Part shown: positions 1 to 5,876 of the stretch, one piece after another
Layout of the letters: the number at the start of each line of letters is the position of its first letter
Numbering within the stretch: the stretch's first letter is position 1
From: JAVWPP01 sp036635835
Lineage (GTDB): Bacteria > Bacillota > Clostridia > TANB77 > CAG-465
Assembly: GCA_036635835.1 (NCBI GenBank)
Contig: JAVWPP010000041.1
Span: forward strand, 1-8,893
DNA: 8,893 bases
Reading direction: 5' to 3'
Notes under the pieces: generated by a model
Seen by the model: only the letters and a program-made list of their open reading frames with translations
Database searches by the model: none
What the model was told of the DNA's origin: nothing
Position numbers and translations under genes: made by a program

Positions 1-70
1 CAATTACGCTGCATCTTTTGGCTATTCTTAACCTTTAAATTTCATATATCTACCTGTTTACCTCTTGTAT

Positions 71-1186
71 TTATTTTTCCTTTTTGTCTGTTTCTGATTC
101 TACTATTGTAAACTCAGAAATTCTTTTATTTGAAATTTGTTTCATCAGACCTGTTTTTAAATTATAGCTACAAAATCCCATTTCATTTTTTGATGTAAAG
201 AAAACTATTGAATCCTTAACACAGATGGTATCTATTTTTACATCTAAAACACAAACATCATTGTTGCCGTCTAAATCTATTTTATATAATTTATATCCAT
301 CGCTAGCATTTATATAATACAATTGATTTTCTCTAATAAAGAAAACTTTTTTACCGTTGATAAATCTAACACTTCCTTTATCTGCTACTGCACTGTTGTC
401 TGAAAGTTTAATATTATCTGCAGGATTGTTTTTTGAGACTTTATATATTTTTGAATTATCTGATTTATTAGCATAGTAAACGTGTTCATCATATAAAATT
501 AAATTAGATGAACTGCTTTTTACCAATATATTTTTACTTTCACCATCAAAACCAAGTTTAACTATATTTCTAGCTGACGCATCGTTAGCTATTACATATA
601 TTCCTGAATCATCACCTATAATTTGAAATGCATACTTGTCATAAATGACTTTTCTATCTGTGCCATCTATGTTTACACTTTCTACTTTTCCACCATCTTT
701 TTCTGTACCTGTAACAAAGTAAATTCTTTCTTTGATTTTAACAAACTTTTCAACTTGACTATTTACTATTTCTTCTATTGATAAAGTTGATTTATTTAAC
801 CTATATAAAACTCCTTGTCTTACACCATAGATATGTGTATCATCTACAACAATGTTTGAAAACGCTGTATTTTCTAATATAACTTTTTCATTGGCACCAT
901 CAGTTTGCACATAGCTAACAGAATAGTTGGTATTATATGTGTAACTAGGAACTACATAGTATGCACCGTATACGTCTTCTCGTATACCTTCCCCCTCAGT
1001 ATATTTAGTGCTTTCTCCGGCACTATATACATATAGCTGGGTACATACATATATACTTAGAACTGAAATAACAACACAAAACATTATTGTAGATTTTCTT
1101 ATTGATTTTCTATATTGTTTTTTCTTGCTTCTTAAGTATTCTTTTCTGGTCATAGTCTCATTTGGGTTGAATTGCTTATCTTCCAT
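71..1186 (-). CDS. DUF5050-like membrane-anchored protein
   Basis: A 371-residue protein with a basic cytoplasmic N-terminus (T-R-K-E-Y-L-R-S-K-K-K near residues 13-23), one transmembrane segment at about residues 33-54, and a long extracytoplasmic part. That part repeats a short beta pattern of the kind 'hIYhh...LYRLNhs...' and 'hhYKhDLDGxN' (for example near residues 118-135, 153-180 and 290-312). This matches DUF5050 domains, which resemble beta-propeller blades in secreted Firmicute proteins. The function is unknown; a surface sensor or adaptor is only a guess. No catalytic motif or cell-wall sorting signal is visible. The ATG start is supported by AGGGAG eight bases upstream (1195-1200) and by a promoter at 1234-1262. 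No terminator is visible between the stop codon and the window edge, so transcription may run into a further gene. Confidence 0.75.
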   Translation of the reverse strand: MEDKQFNPNETMTRKEYLRSKKKQYRKSIRKSTIMFCVVISVLSIYVCTQLYVYSAGESTKYTEGEGIREDVYGAYYVVPSYTYNTNYSVSYVQTDGANEKVILENTAFSNIVVDDTHIYGVRQGVLYRLNKSTLSIEEIVNSQVEKFVKIKERIYFVTGTEKDGGKVESVNIDGTDRKVIYDKYAFQIIGDDSGIYVIANDASARNIVKLGFDGESKNILVKSSSSNLILYDEHVYYANKSDNSKIYKVSKNNPADNIKLSDNSAVADKGSVRFINGKKVFFIRENQLYYINASDGYKLYKIDLDGNNDVCVLDVKIDTICVKDSIVFFTSKNEMGFCSYNLKTGLMKQISNKRISEFTIVESETDKKEK

Positions 1187-1233
1187 AGCTTCAACTCCCT
1201 ACACTAATTACAGTATATTATTATACCATCTTC

Positions 1234-1262
1234 ATTATACATTAGATTTTTGCTAGAGTAAA
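1234..1262 (-). promoter_or_regulatory. Sigma-A-like promoter of the DUF5050-like gene
   Basis: Read on the minus strand, a perfect -10 box TATAAT (1234-1239) lies 17 bases from a fair -35 box TTTACT (1257-1262). A second TATAAT-like sequence near 1220-1226 lacks a good -35. The gene start is about 48 bases downstream of the -10 box. This makes independent transcription from the upstream 177-residue gene likely. Confidence 0.6.
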
Positions 1263-1343
1263 GGGATTTTAGCGCTTTTTTATTTTTTTTTTGTTATTGT
1301 TTTTTTACGCTTTTTTATGTAAATCTAAACATGCATTTTAGTG

Positions 1344-1877
1344 TTAATTTTTGATATGTTGTAACAGTTCTTGTATGCTTTTATACCTATCTCGATATTT
1401 TTTTACATTTTTTATATAATCCCTGTTTTCTAGTTCTTCTCCATTTTTTATTTCAAAGTTCATATGATAGTTTCCACTATGATCTTTTTTCTTTTCTTTT
1501 ACATATTCTATAAGCTCTTCTCTAGTAAATATGTAAGTATAAAAAGTGTCATAGTATTTTAAATTAAATATATATATGTTTATATCTTCGTTTTCTAAAT
1601 CTTTTGCTTCTAAAACGTGCCAACTAGATGGGTAGAAATTGTTATATGTTTTGCTGTGATAGAAGTTAGCTTTGATAATTTTATTTTCTTCTTTTTTTGA
1701 AAAAATTAAAATGTCTGCGCCTAATTTTCTTTTGCATTTTACTGCTTCTAAGCCATCTATTTCTTTTATTTTATCCATTACATAATTCATTGATTTTCCT
1801 CTTGTAACTTTTTCATCTGGCGCTTTTTTATATGACTCGAAAGATATATCGTCTATTACTACTTGTATTGCTTCCAA
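1344..1877 (-). CDS. Hypothetical 177-aa protein, possibly PD-(D/E)XK-nuclease-like
   Basis: I do not recognise this gene for certain. It starts with UUG (1875-1877), supported by GAGGTGA five bases upstream (1883-1889) and by a strong promoter at 1898-1926; there is no better ATG. The protein is soluble with no signal peptide. Its order of elements resembles small restriction-endonuclease-like proteins. There is an N-terminal helix, then G-A-D-I-L-I-F at 53-59, then N-K-I-I-K-A at 65-70, where the family usually has (E/Q)-x-K. Next comes S-S-W-H-V-L at 84-89, then a hydrophobic strand I-N-I-Y-I-F-N-L at 99-106, and Y-I-F-T-R-E-E-L at 115-122. If the comparison holds, D55 and K69 are kept but the middle acid or Gln is missing, so it may not cut DNA. 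The C-terminal tail (about 148-177) is basic and helical. The fold assignment is inference from pattern only. Confidence 0.7.
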   Translation of the reverse strand: MEAIQVVIDDISFESYKKAPDEKVTRGKSMNYVMDKIKEIDGLEAVKCKRKLGADILIFSKKEENKIIKANFYHSKTYNNFYPSSWHVLEAKDLENEDINIYIFNLKYYDTFYTYIFTREELIEYVKEKKKDHSGNYHMNFEIKNGEELENRDYIKNVKKYRDRYKSIQELLQHIKN

Positions 1878-1897
1878 TTATTTCACCTCTCAAAAAG

Positions 1898-1926
1898 AGT
1901 ATATACTATGTTTTTTTATTTTTCAA
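1898..1926 (-). promoter_or_regulatory. Sigma-A-like promoter of the 177-aa gene
   Basis: On the minus strand, -35 TTGAAA (1921-1926) and -10 TATACT (1898-1903) are separated by exactly 17 bases. The start codon is 20 bases below the -10 box, so the leader is very short, just enough for the ribosome binding site. A weak AACATT/AATGTT hairpin lies immediately upstream (about 1925-1945), between this promoter and the PBP stop codon. It has no U-tract, so I do not call it a terminator. Confidence 0.65.
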
Positions 1927-1962
1927 CATTTTTTATATAATGTTTGATATTTAGTTATTGTT

Positions 1963-3999
1963 TTACTTTTCAAAAACGCTTCTTACGACTTGGAATAAAT
2001 TATTTGTAAATGTTTCATCGCTATCTATTTCTCTCATGCTTATTACTAAAAGTGGTTCTGCTTCTTCTAAATTAGCTGTAAATGCGTTTAGCCAGCTTAG
2101 TCTTTTTGCATTTGTTTCTGTTTTTGTTGTTTTAAGCTCTGCTGTTCCTGTTTTTGCTGCTATTTTTACTCCGCTTAGTTTTAGTTTTTTTGCTGTTCCT
2201 TCTTTGTTTTCTACAACTTGTATTAGGTCTTCTCTTATTGTATTTGCTGCTTCTTTTGAGAATACTTCTTGCTTTATATATTCTACATTATCTGTTTCTT
2301 TATATTCTATATGTGGTTTTACCATGTTTCCGTCGTTTACAAATGCAGAATATATACTTGCCATGTGCACTGGGTTTACTAGTATTTCTCCTTGACCGTA
2401 TGCGCTGTCTGCTAGAGAGATTTCTCTTTCTATTTTTTTGTTTTTTGAAAACGTAGATTGTGCTACTGGTTGCTCTAATGGAAATGTTTCGTGAAAGCCA
2501 AGGTTTATTAGATTTTTAGAAAATATATCTGCTCCTATTTTCATTCCGGCTTTTGCAAAATATATGTTATCTGAATTTATTAATGCGTTTTCTAAATTAG
2601 CTGGTCCGCTATATTCTTTTAGGGTTGTTATGTTGTATGTTCCCCATGATTTATCTTTTATATATGTAAGCCCGCTATGGCCAAAATCCTCGTCTTTTTG
2701 TATTTTACCAGTAGTTAGTCCTATTGCGCCTGTTATTGGTTTAAATGTGGAACCTGGGCACCATGAGGCGGTATATCTGTTGTATAGTGGTTTTGTATCT
2801 TTGTTGTTTAGGTTGTTCCATTTTTCGTTTGACATTCCAACGATAAAGTCATTTGGGTTAAATGATGGAGCGCTAACTAGTGATAGCATTTCTCCGGTTT
2901 TAGGATTCATTATAACGCAAAGTCCTTTTTCTGCTTTTAACTGGTTGTATATTTTTCTTTGTTTATATATGTCTATTGTTGTTTTTAGATCTTTTCCGTT
3001 TTGCATTTCTGTTTGTTTTACTACTTCTTTGGAGATTCCTTCGCTTGTTACTATTTCTATTATGCATCCTTCTATGCCTCTTAGGGTTTTCTCGTATGTT
3101 TTTTCTAGTCCTGTTTTTCCTATAAGGGTGGTAGCTGTATAGTTATTATTTTTGTTTACTTCTAGTTCTTCTTTGGAAATTTCCTGTATGTATCCAGTTA
3201 TATGGCCTGCTACTTCGCCTTCTGGATATACTCTTGCAGGTGAGTCTATTATTTTTATTCCTTTTATTTTAAGTAGATTTTCTATTAGATCTTTGTTATC
3301 TGAAGATGTTCTTTTGAGCTGCACAAAGGTATCTTTTTTAACGTATGTTGCAGCTAATAGTTTGTTTATACTGTCTTCTGATATTTCTAGTAGCTGAGAT
3401 GCTTTTTTTATGTCTTCTGCTTTGTTTTCGTTCATTTTACCAGGTACGAATCCTACTGCTGAAACAAATCCGTCTTTTGCAAGTACTTGTCCATTTCTAT
3501 CTAGTATTTGTCCTCTGCTTGCTTCTATGAATTTCACTTTTACTTTATCTGTTTCGTCTAACATAGGGAATATTTGATTAGATGTCCAGTTTAGTTTATA
3601 CTGCTTTTCTTCTTTTGCAAAGGTGCAGCTGTTTGAAAATGCTATTTCTCCAGCTAGCGTGTTTAGAGTGCTACCGTATGCTATTTGCTGCTCTTTGTTT
3701 ACTACTTTTTGCACGCTATTTATTTTTATTCTTATTTCTTTTAGGCCTATTCCTGAATATATATTTTTGTTTCTTTTTATATACTGCTCTTTAGATATTT
3801 TTTGCTTGCTAGGTTTGCTAAGCATTTCATAGGCTTCTTCGTATTTTTCTTTTTCTATGTAGCTCATGTATTGTTTAAGTGCTTTTTGTGGTTTTTCTTT
3901 TTCTTTCTTTATATATATACTAAAAGATGCATATATACTTATGCCAAGTACTAGTATTATTGCTAAAGATATTATGCTTATTACTACTTTCTTTTTCAT
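1963..3999 (-). CDS. Class B penicillin-binding protein with MecA-type N-terminal domain
   Basis: A 678-residue membrane-anchored D,D-transpeptidase that cross-links peptidoglycan stem peptides on the outer face of the membrane. Layout: transmembrane anchor at about 5-27; a MecA_N-like (NTF2-fold) domain at about 34-145; a PBP dimerisation domain from about 155, marked by S-R-G-Q-I-L-D-R-N-G (161-170); and the transpeptidase domain from about 350 to the end. All three active-site motifs are present: S-T-F-K at 417-420 (S417 nucleophile), S-D-N at 476-478 and K-T-G at 616-618. Y-G-Q-G at 534-537 is also typical. Length and domain order match S. aureus PBP2a and enterococcal PBP5, which bind beta-lactams poorly. 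Whether this one does cannot be told from sequence alone. The ATG has AAGGAGA six bases upstream (4006-4012) and a near-consensus promoter. No clear terminator follows. No mec-type regulator is nearby, so it is probably an intrinsic gene. Confidence 0.95.
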   Translation of the reverse strand: MKKKVVISIISLAIILVLGISIYASFSIYIKKEKEKPQKALKQYMSYIEKEKYEEAYEMLSKPSKQKISKEQYIKRNKNIYSGIGLKEIRIKINSVQKVVNKEQQIAYGSTLNTLAGEIAFSNSCTFAKEEKQYKLNWTSNQIFPMLDETDKVKVKFIEASRGQILDRNGQVLAKDGFVSAVGFVPGKMNENKAEDIKKASQLLEISEDSINKLLAATYVKKDTFVQLKRTSSDNKDLIENLLKIKGIKIIDSPARVYPEGEVAGHITGYIQEISKEELEVNKNNNYTATTLIGKTGLEKTYEKTLRGIEGCIIEIVTSEGISKEVVKQTEMQNGKDLKTTIDIYKQRKIYNQLKAEKGLCVIMNPKTGEMLSLVSAPSFNPNDFIVGMSNEKWNNLNNKDTKPLYNRYTASWCPGSTFKPITGAIGLTTGKIQKDEDFGHSGLTYIKDKSWGTYNITTLKEYSGPANLENALINSDNIYFAKAGMKIGADIFSKNLINLGFHETFPLEQPVAQSTFSKNKKIEREISLADSAYGQGEILVNPVHMASIYSAFVNDGNMVKPHIEYKETDNVEYIKQEVFSKEAANTIREDLIQVVENKEGTAKKLKLSGVKIAAKTGTAELKTTKTETNAKRLSWLNAFTANLEEAEPLLVISMREIDSDETFTNNLFQVVRSVFEK

Positions 4000-4022
4000 A
4001 TCCGTTCTCCTTTATTTCTTCC

Positions 4023-4051
4023 ATTATACATCCATATTTTATGTAATACAA
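4023..4051 (-). promoter_or_regulatory. Sigma-A-like promoter of the PBP gene
   Basis: On the minus strand, -35 TTGTAT (4046-4051) and a perfect -10 TATAAT (4023-4028) are separated by 17 bases. It lies 24 bases upstream of the start codon, just ahead of the ribosome binding site, in the intergenic region shared with the divergent tail-fibre operon. Confidence 0.7.
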
Positions 4052-4086
4052 GTTTTTATGTTTATGTTTTATTATATTTATTTTTA

Positions 4087-4112
4087 AGAAAAACATAGAT
4101 TTGAGTTTTTCT
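4087..4112. promoter_or_regulatory. Inverted repeat in the divergent intergenic region
   Basis: AGAAAAAC (4087-4094) and GTTTTTCT (4105-4112) form an 8-base perfect inverted repeat around a 10-base centre. It sits between the PBP promoter and the tail-fibre operon. It could be an operator, but the arms are simple AT-rich sequence and chance is quite possible. Confidence 0.2.
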
Positions 4113-4150
4113 CATTAGTTAAATTTGCGTAGATTTATAGATGTTTTATG

Positions 4151-4179
4151 TAATATTTTTTTATGTGTTTAAATATACT
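4151..4179 (+). promoter_or_regulatory. Tentative promoter of the tail-fibre operon
   Basis: A good -10 box TATACT (4174-4179) lies 47 bases before the first ATG of the operon, but the matching -35 region (4151-4156, TAATAT) is poor. No better pair is visible on the plus strand in 4000-4225. Either expression is weak or it needs an activator or another sigma factor. Confidence 0.25.
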
Positions 4180-4225
4180 GTATTACCGTGTTGTTATGCT
4201 GAAAATTATATAAGGAGAATGGTAT

Positions 4226-4504
4226 ATGAAAAAAATATATAACTGTATATCTTGTCTAAACTGCAAGATTGAACATTTAGAGGAGCAGCTAAACTGCGTT
4301 ATGTGCGTGCTTTCTAAGTATACTAATGAGAATGTACACGTAGGATATGGTCCGCCAATCTTTGGGTCTGGGGAAGATAAAGATATATATATACAGCTAG
4401 ATGGAGGAATTTTTTACGCAAACCATGATAATACTTGGGACAACATAGGTGCGCTAGAACCGCTAATAGTTGATGGTGGCTCTAGTAGTTTAGAGGAGGA
4501 ATAA
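4226..4504 (+). CDS. Cysteine-rich small protein with a tail-fibre/collagen-like tip module
   Basis: A 92-residue protein with no recognised function. The N-terminal third has five cysteines in the pattern C-x2-C-x2-C-x10-C-x2-C (C7, C10, C13, C24, C27) within a segment that looks helical, with spaced Leu/Ile (I-E-H-L-E-E-Q-L). This could be a metal-binding or disulfide-linked coiled coil. Residues 38-77 follow a pattern common in phage fibre and bacterial collagen-like proteins (G-x-G-x-P then D-I-Y-I-x(4)-G-x-F-Y then W-x-x-I-G). Residues 81-85 (I-V-D-G-G) echo the end of the downstream gene. AAGGAGA (4212-4218) lies seven bases before the ATG. The stop codon is two bases from the next start, so the two genes are almost certainly translated together. 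There is no signal peptide or membrane segment. A role as accessory, cap or chaperone of the fibre is inference from context. Confidence 0.8.
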   Translation: MKKIYNCISCLNCKIEHLEEQLNCVMCVLSKYTNENVHVGYGPPIFGSGEDKDIYIQLDGGIFYANHDNTWDNIGALEPLIVDGGSSSLEEE

Positions 4505-4506
4505 AT

Positions 4507-5457
4507 ATGTCTACACAAATTAAATTAAAAAGAGGTCTAGATGCAAATGTCGCGGCCTTATCTCTTGAAGCTGGAGAGCCAGCTTTTGTAACAGACACAG
4601 GCAAGTTATATGTTGGAGATGGGAAAACTAAGGTCCTTATAAATCCAGTTAATAAGCCAGCTGGATTAGATACTTCTACAAGTTATACTAAGGTAAAGGT
4701 GAATGAATATGGGCAGGTTGTTGCGCTTGAAAATATTCTTGCTACGGATCTTCCGCCTATTCCTGCTTCTAATATAACTGGCCTTGGAAGTGCTGCTCTT
4801 GCTAATACAGGAACTGAAAGTGGAAATGTTCCTATTCTTGATGCAAGCGGAAAGTTAAGTGATTTAGTTTTACCTTCTCTTGCTATTACAAATACTTTTG
4901 TAGTTGCTTCTGAAGCTGAAATGCTTGCGCTTAAAGCTGAAGTTGGTGATGTTGCAGTTAGGACAGATACTAATGAGAATTATATTTTAAAGAGTTCTCC
5001 TGCTAGTGCTATTTCTAGCTGGATAAAGCTTTTAGTACCAGTTGATGCGGTTACTTCTGTTAATGGAAAAACAGGCACTGTTGTGCTTATTCCTTCTGAT
5101 TTACTCATGACAGGTTATACAAAGGCTACAAGCTATTCTCCTATTTTACCTACAGATAATGCGTCTGTTGCTATTGGTAAATTAGATAAACATTTTGATA
5201 GTTATGCTCCTCTTGAATCCCCTGCGTTTGTTGGTACGCCTACTTCTACTGTGCCAAGTGCTGGAGATAATTCAAATAAGGTTGCAACTACTTCTTACAT
5301 AAAAACTGAGCTTATAAATTATGCGCCTATTAACTCTCCTATTTTCACAGGTTCGCCGGTTTCTACTACTCCAGCAACTGCAGATAGTTCTACTAGAATT
5401 GCAACTACTGCTTTTGTTAAGGCAAATCTTGAAGTTATTGATGGCGGAACTTTCTAA
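4507..5457 (+). CDS. Phage tail-fibre-like protein
   Basis: A 316-residue structural, probably trimeric, fibre protein. Residues 1-46 match the N-terminal module of many phage fibre and receptor-binding proteins (I-K-L-K-R-G, then L-E-A-G-E-P-A-F-V-T-D-T-G-K-L-Y-V-G-D-G). Residues 80-120 carry fibre motifs (D-L-P-x-I-P-A-S-x-I-T-G-L-G and N-V-P-I-L-D-A-S-G-K-L). Residues 145-173 (E-V-G-D-V-A-V-R-T-D ... W-I-K-L) and 182-194 (V-T-S-V-N-G-K-T-G-T-V-V-L) are also classic. Two 39-residue repeats follow at 234-272 and 273-311, each with A-P-x-x-S-P-x-F-x-G-x-P and A-T-T-x-(Y/F)-(I/V)-K. The protein ends in I-D-G-G-T-F. GAGGAGGA lies six bases before the ATG. No catalytic domain, lectin tip, signal peptide or anchor is visible. 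It has no neighbouring tail genes and is ended by its own terminator, so it is an orphan or domesticated fibre, or a receptor-binding part of an unseen particle. Confidence 0.85.
   Translation: MSTQIKLKRGLDANVAALSLEAGEPAFVTDTGKLYVGDGKTKVLINPVNKPAGLDTSTSYTKVKVNEYGQVVALENILATDLPPIPASNITGLGSAALANTGTESGNVPILDASGKLSDLVLPSLAITNTFVVASEAEMLALKAEVGDVAVRTDTNENYILKSSPASAISSWIKLLVPVDAVTSVNGKTGTVVLIPSDLLMTGYTKATSYSPILPTDNASVAIGKLDKHFDSYAPLESPAFVGTPTSTVPSAGDNSNKVATTSYIKTELINYAPINSPIFTGSPVSTTPATADSSTRIATTAFVKANLEVIDGGTF
5206..5439 (+). repeat. Two tandem 39-codon repeats in the tail-fibre gene
   Basis: Residues 234-272 and 273-311 align without gaps: A-P-L-E-S-P-A-F-V-G-T-P against A-P-I-N-S-P-I-F-T-G-S-P, and K-V-A-T-T-S-Y-I-K against R-I-A-T-T-A-F-V-K. 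This repeat type is common in phage tail fibres and usually forms part of the shaft. The DNA copies have drifted, so this is not a recent duplication. Confidence 0.75.
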
Positions 5458-5561
5458 TTTTATATTTTTAGTTTTGCTTACTTTTTTGTTTGCAGGCTTA
5501 TTATAGAACTTTAGTTTGCCTTTGTCAATACTTTTTTTATTTTTTCGTAGTACAAATTTCG

Positions 5562-5578
5562 ACACTTTTTTTAAGTGT
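5562..5578. other. Small hairpin before the terminator
   Basis: ACACTT (5562-5567) and AAGTGT (5573-5578) form a 6-base hairpin with a T5 loop, ten bases before the main terminator stem. It may add to termination or be chance. The 130 bases between the fibre stop codon and the main terminator hold no gene that I can support. Confidence 0.25.
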
Positions 5579-5587
5579 TTCATACAG

Positions 5588-5618
5588 AAAAAGCACTAGC
5601 TTATATAGTGCTTTTTTT
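5588..5618 (+). terminator. Rho-independent terminator of the tail-fibre operon
   Basis: A perfect 11-base stem (AAAAAGCACTA 5588-5598, partner 5606-5616) with a 7-base loop runs directly into a T7 tract. The A-run on the left makes it work in both directions. An almost identical hairpin occurs at 6970-7000, where no plus-strand gene precedes it, so this terminator appears to be part of a duplicated segment. Confidence 0.85.
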
Positions 5619-5622
5619 GTTT

Positions 5623-5704
5623 AAAAAGTATGAGTGATTTTATTTACATTTATATGATTACCGTATTATCTAGTTTGATTTTCCTTTTCGCTTTAGTAGC
5701 TTAA
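5623..5704. repeat. Direct repeat, copy A (with upstream hairpin 5588-5618)
   Basis: The first of three direct copies of a roughly 60-70 base sequence (the others are at 7011-7082 and 8541-8611). Shared blocks include TTTACATTTATAT and GTATTATCTAGTTT. Copies A and B are also preceded by the same terminator hairpin, so the A/B similarity covers about 110 bases with a small indel. A is the most diverged copy. Read on the plus strand it contains a 24-codon frame starting with ATG at 5630 and encoding a hydrophobic peptide; the other copies keep this frame but lack the ATG. The repeat could be an attachment or recombination site, a mobile-element end or a worn small-gene family. Confidence 0.7.
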
Positions 5705-5795
5705 TGCTATCTAAATAGTCTTTCTCTACACTGCTTAGTGTTGTATTCGATTGCTCTTTTAACCTTCCTGTTACCTTCATTTTGAACTGTTGCAT
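5670..5795 (-). pseudogene. Possible gene remnant (41-codon C-terminal fragment)
   Basis: On the minus strand, a frame of 41 codons from an ATG at 5793-5795 reads as plausible protein: basic and helical, ending in L-L-K-R-K-G-K-S-N before a stop that lies inside repeat copy A. The frame stays open upstream to 5864, but there it crosses the large palindrome. No ribosome binding site precedes the first ATG or the second one (5778-5780). It may be the surviving 3' end of a gene cut by a rearrangement at the repeat. I do not recognise the family, and chance cannot be excluded at this length. Confidence 0.3.
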
Positions 5796-5802
5796 AGTTT
5801 GC

Positions 5803-5862
5803 AATAGTTGATGTTCTTTGCAATATGCATTTTTTGCATATTGCAATTTTATTCCAACTATT
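5803..5862. repeat. Large nested palindrome downstream of the GIY-YIG gene
   Basis: The inner arms TTGCAATATGCA (5818-5829) and TGCATATTGCAA (5835-5846) are a perfect 12-base inverted repeat around five T. The outer arms AATAGTTG (5803-5810) and CAACTATT (5855-5862) add eight more pairs after a 7/8-base internal loop. A further TTGCAATAG-like copy overlaps the left outer arm (about 5799-5807). On the plus strand the structure runs into TTTTTTATATTTTT, so it can act as a terminator facing the GIY-YIG gene. On the minus strand, the direction of that gene, no U-tract follows. It might instead be a protein-binding site or processing hairpin. Confidence 0.65.
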
Positions 5863-5876
5863 TTTTATATTTTTAA

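Noticed and set aside
1..70. Start of another minus-strand gene at the left edge
   Set aside because: An AGGTAGA-type site with ATG leads to only five codons before a stop, and no other start in the remaining bases is supported.
1958..3832. Several long plus-strand open frames rich in Leu, Phe and Ser opposite the PBP gene
   Set aside because: They are the complement of the PBP gene, lack ribosome binding sites, and their composition follows from the codon bias of the real gene.
4507..5457. Tail-fibre gene as target of a diversity-generating retroelement
   Set aside because: Its N-terminus resembles phage receptor-binding proteins, but there is no reverse transcriptase, no template/variable repeat pair and no C-type lectin end.
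5272..5583. A 103-residue minus-strand frame opposite the end of the fibre gene
   Set aside because: It overlaps the two fibre repeats in antisense, is Lys/Asn/Ser-rich low-complexity, and has no promoter or ribosome binding site.
4226..5620. A prophage
   Set aside because: Only the fibre pair is phage-like. No integrase, capsid, terminase, baseplate or lysis gene is visible on either strand.
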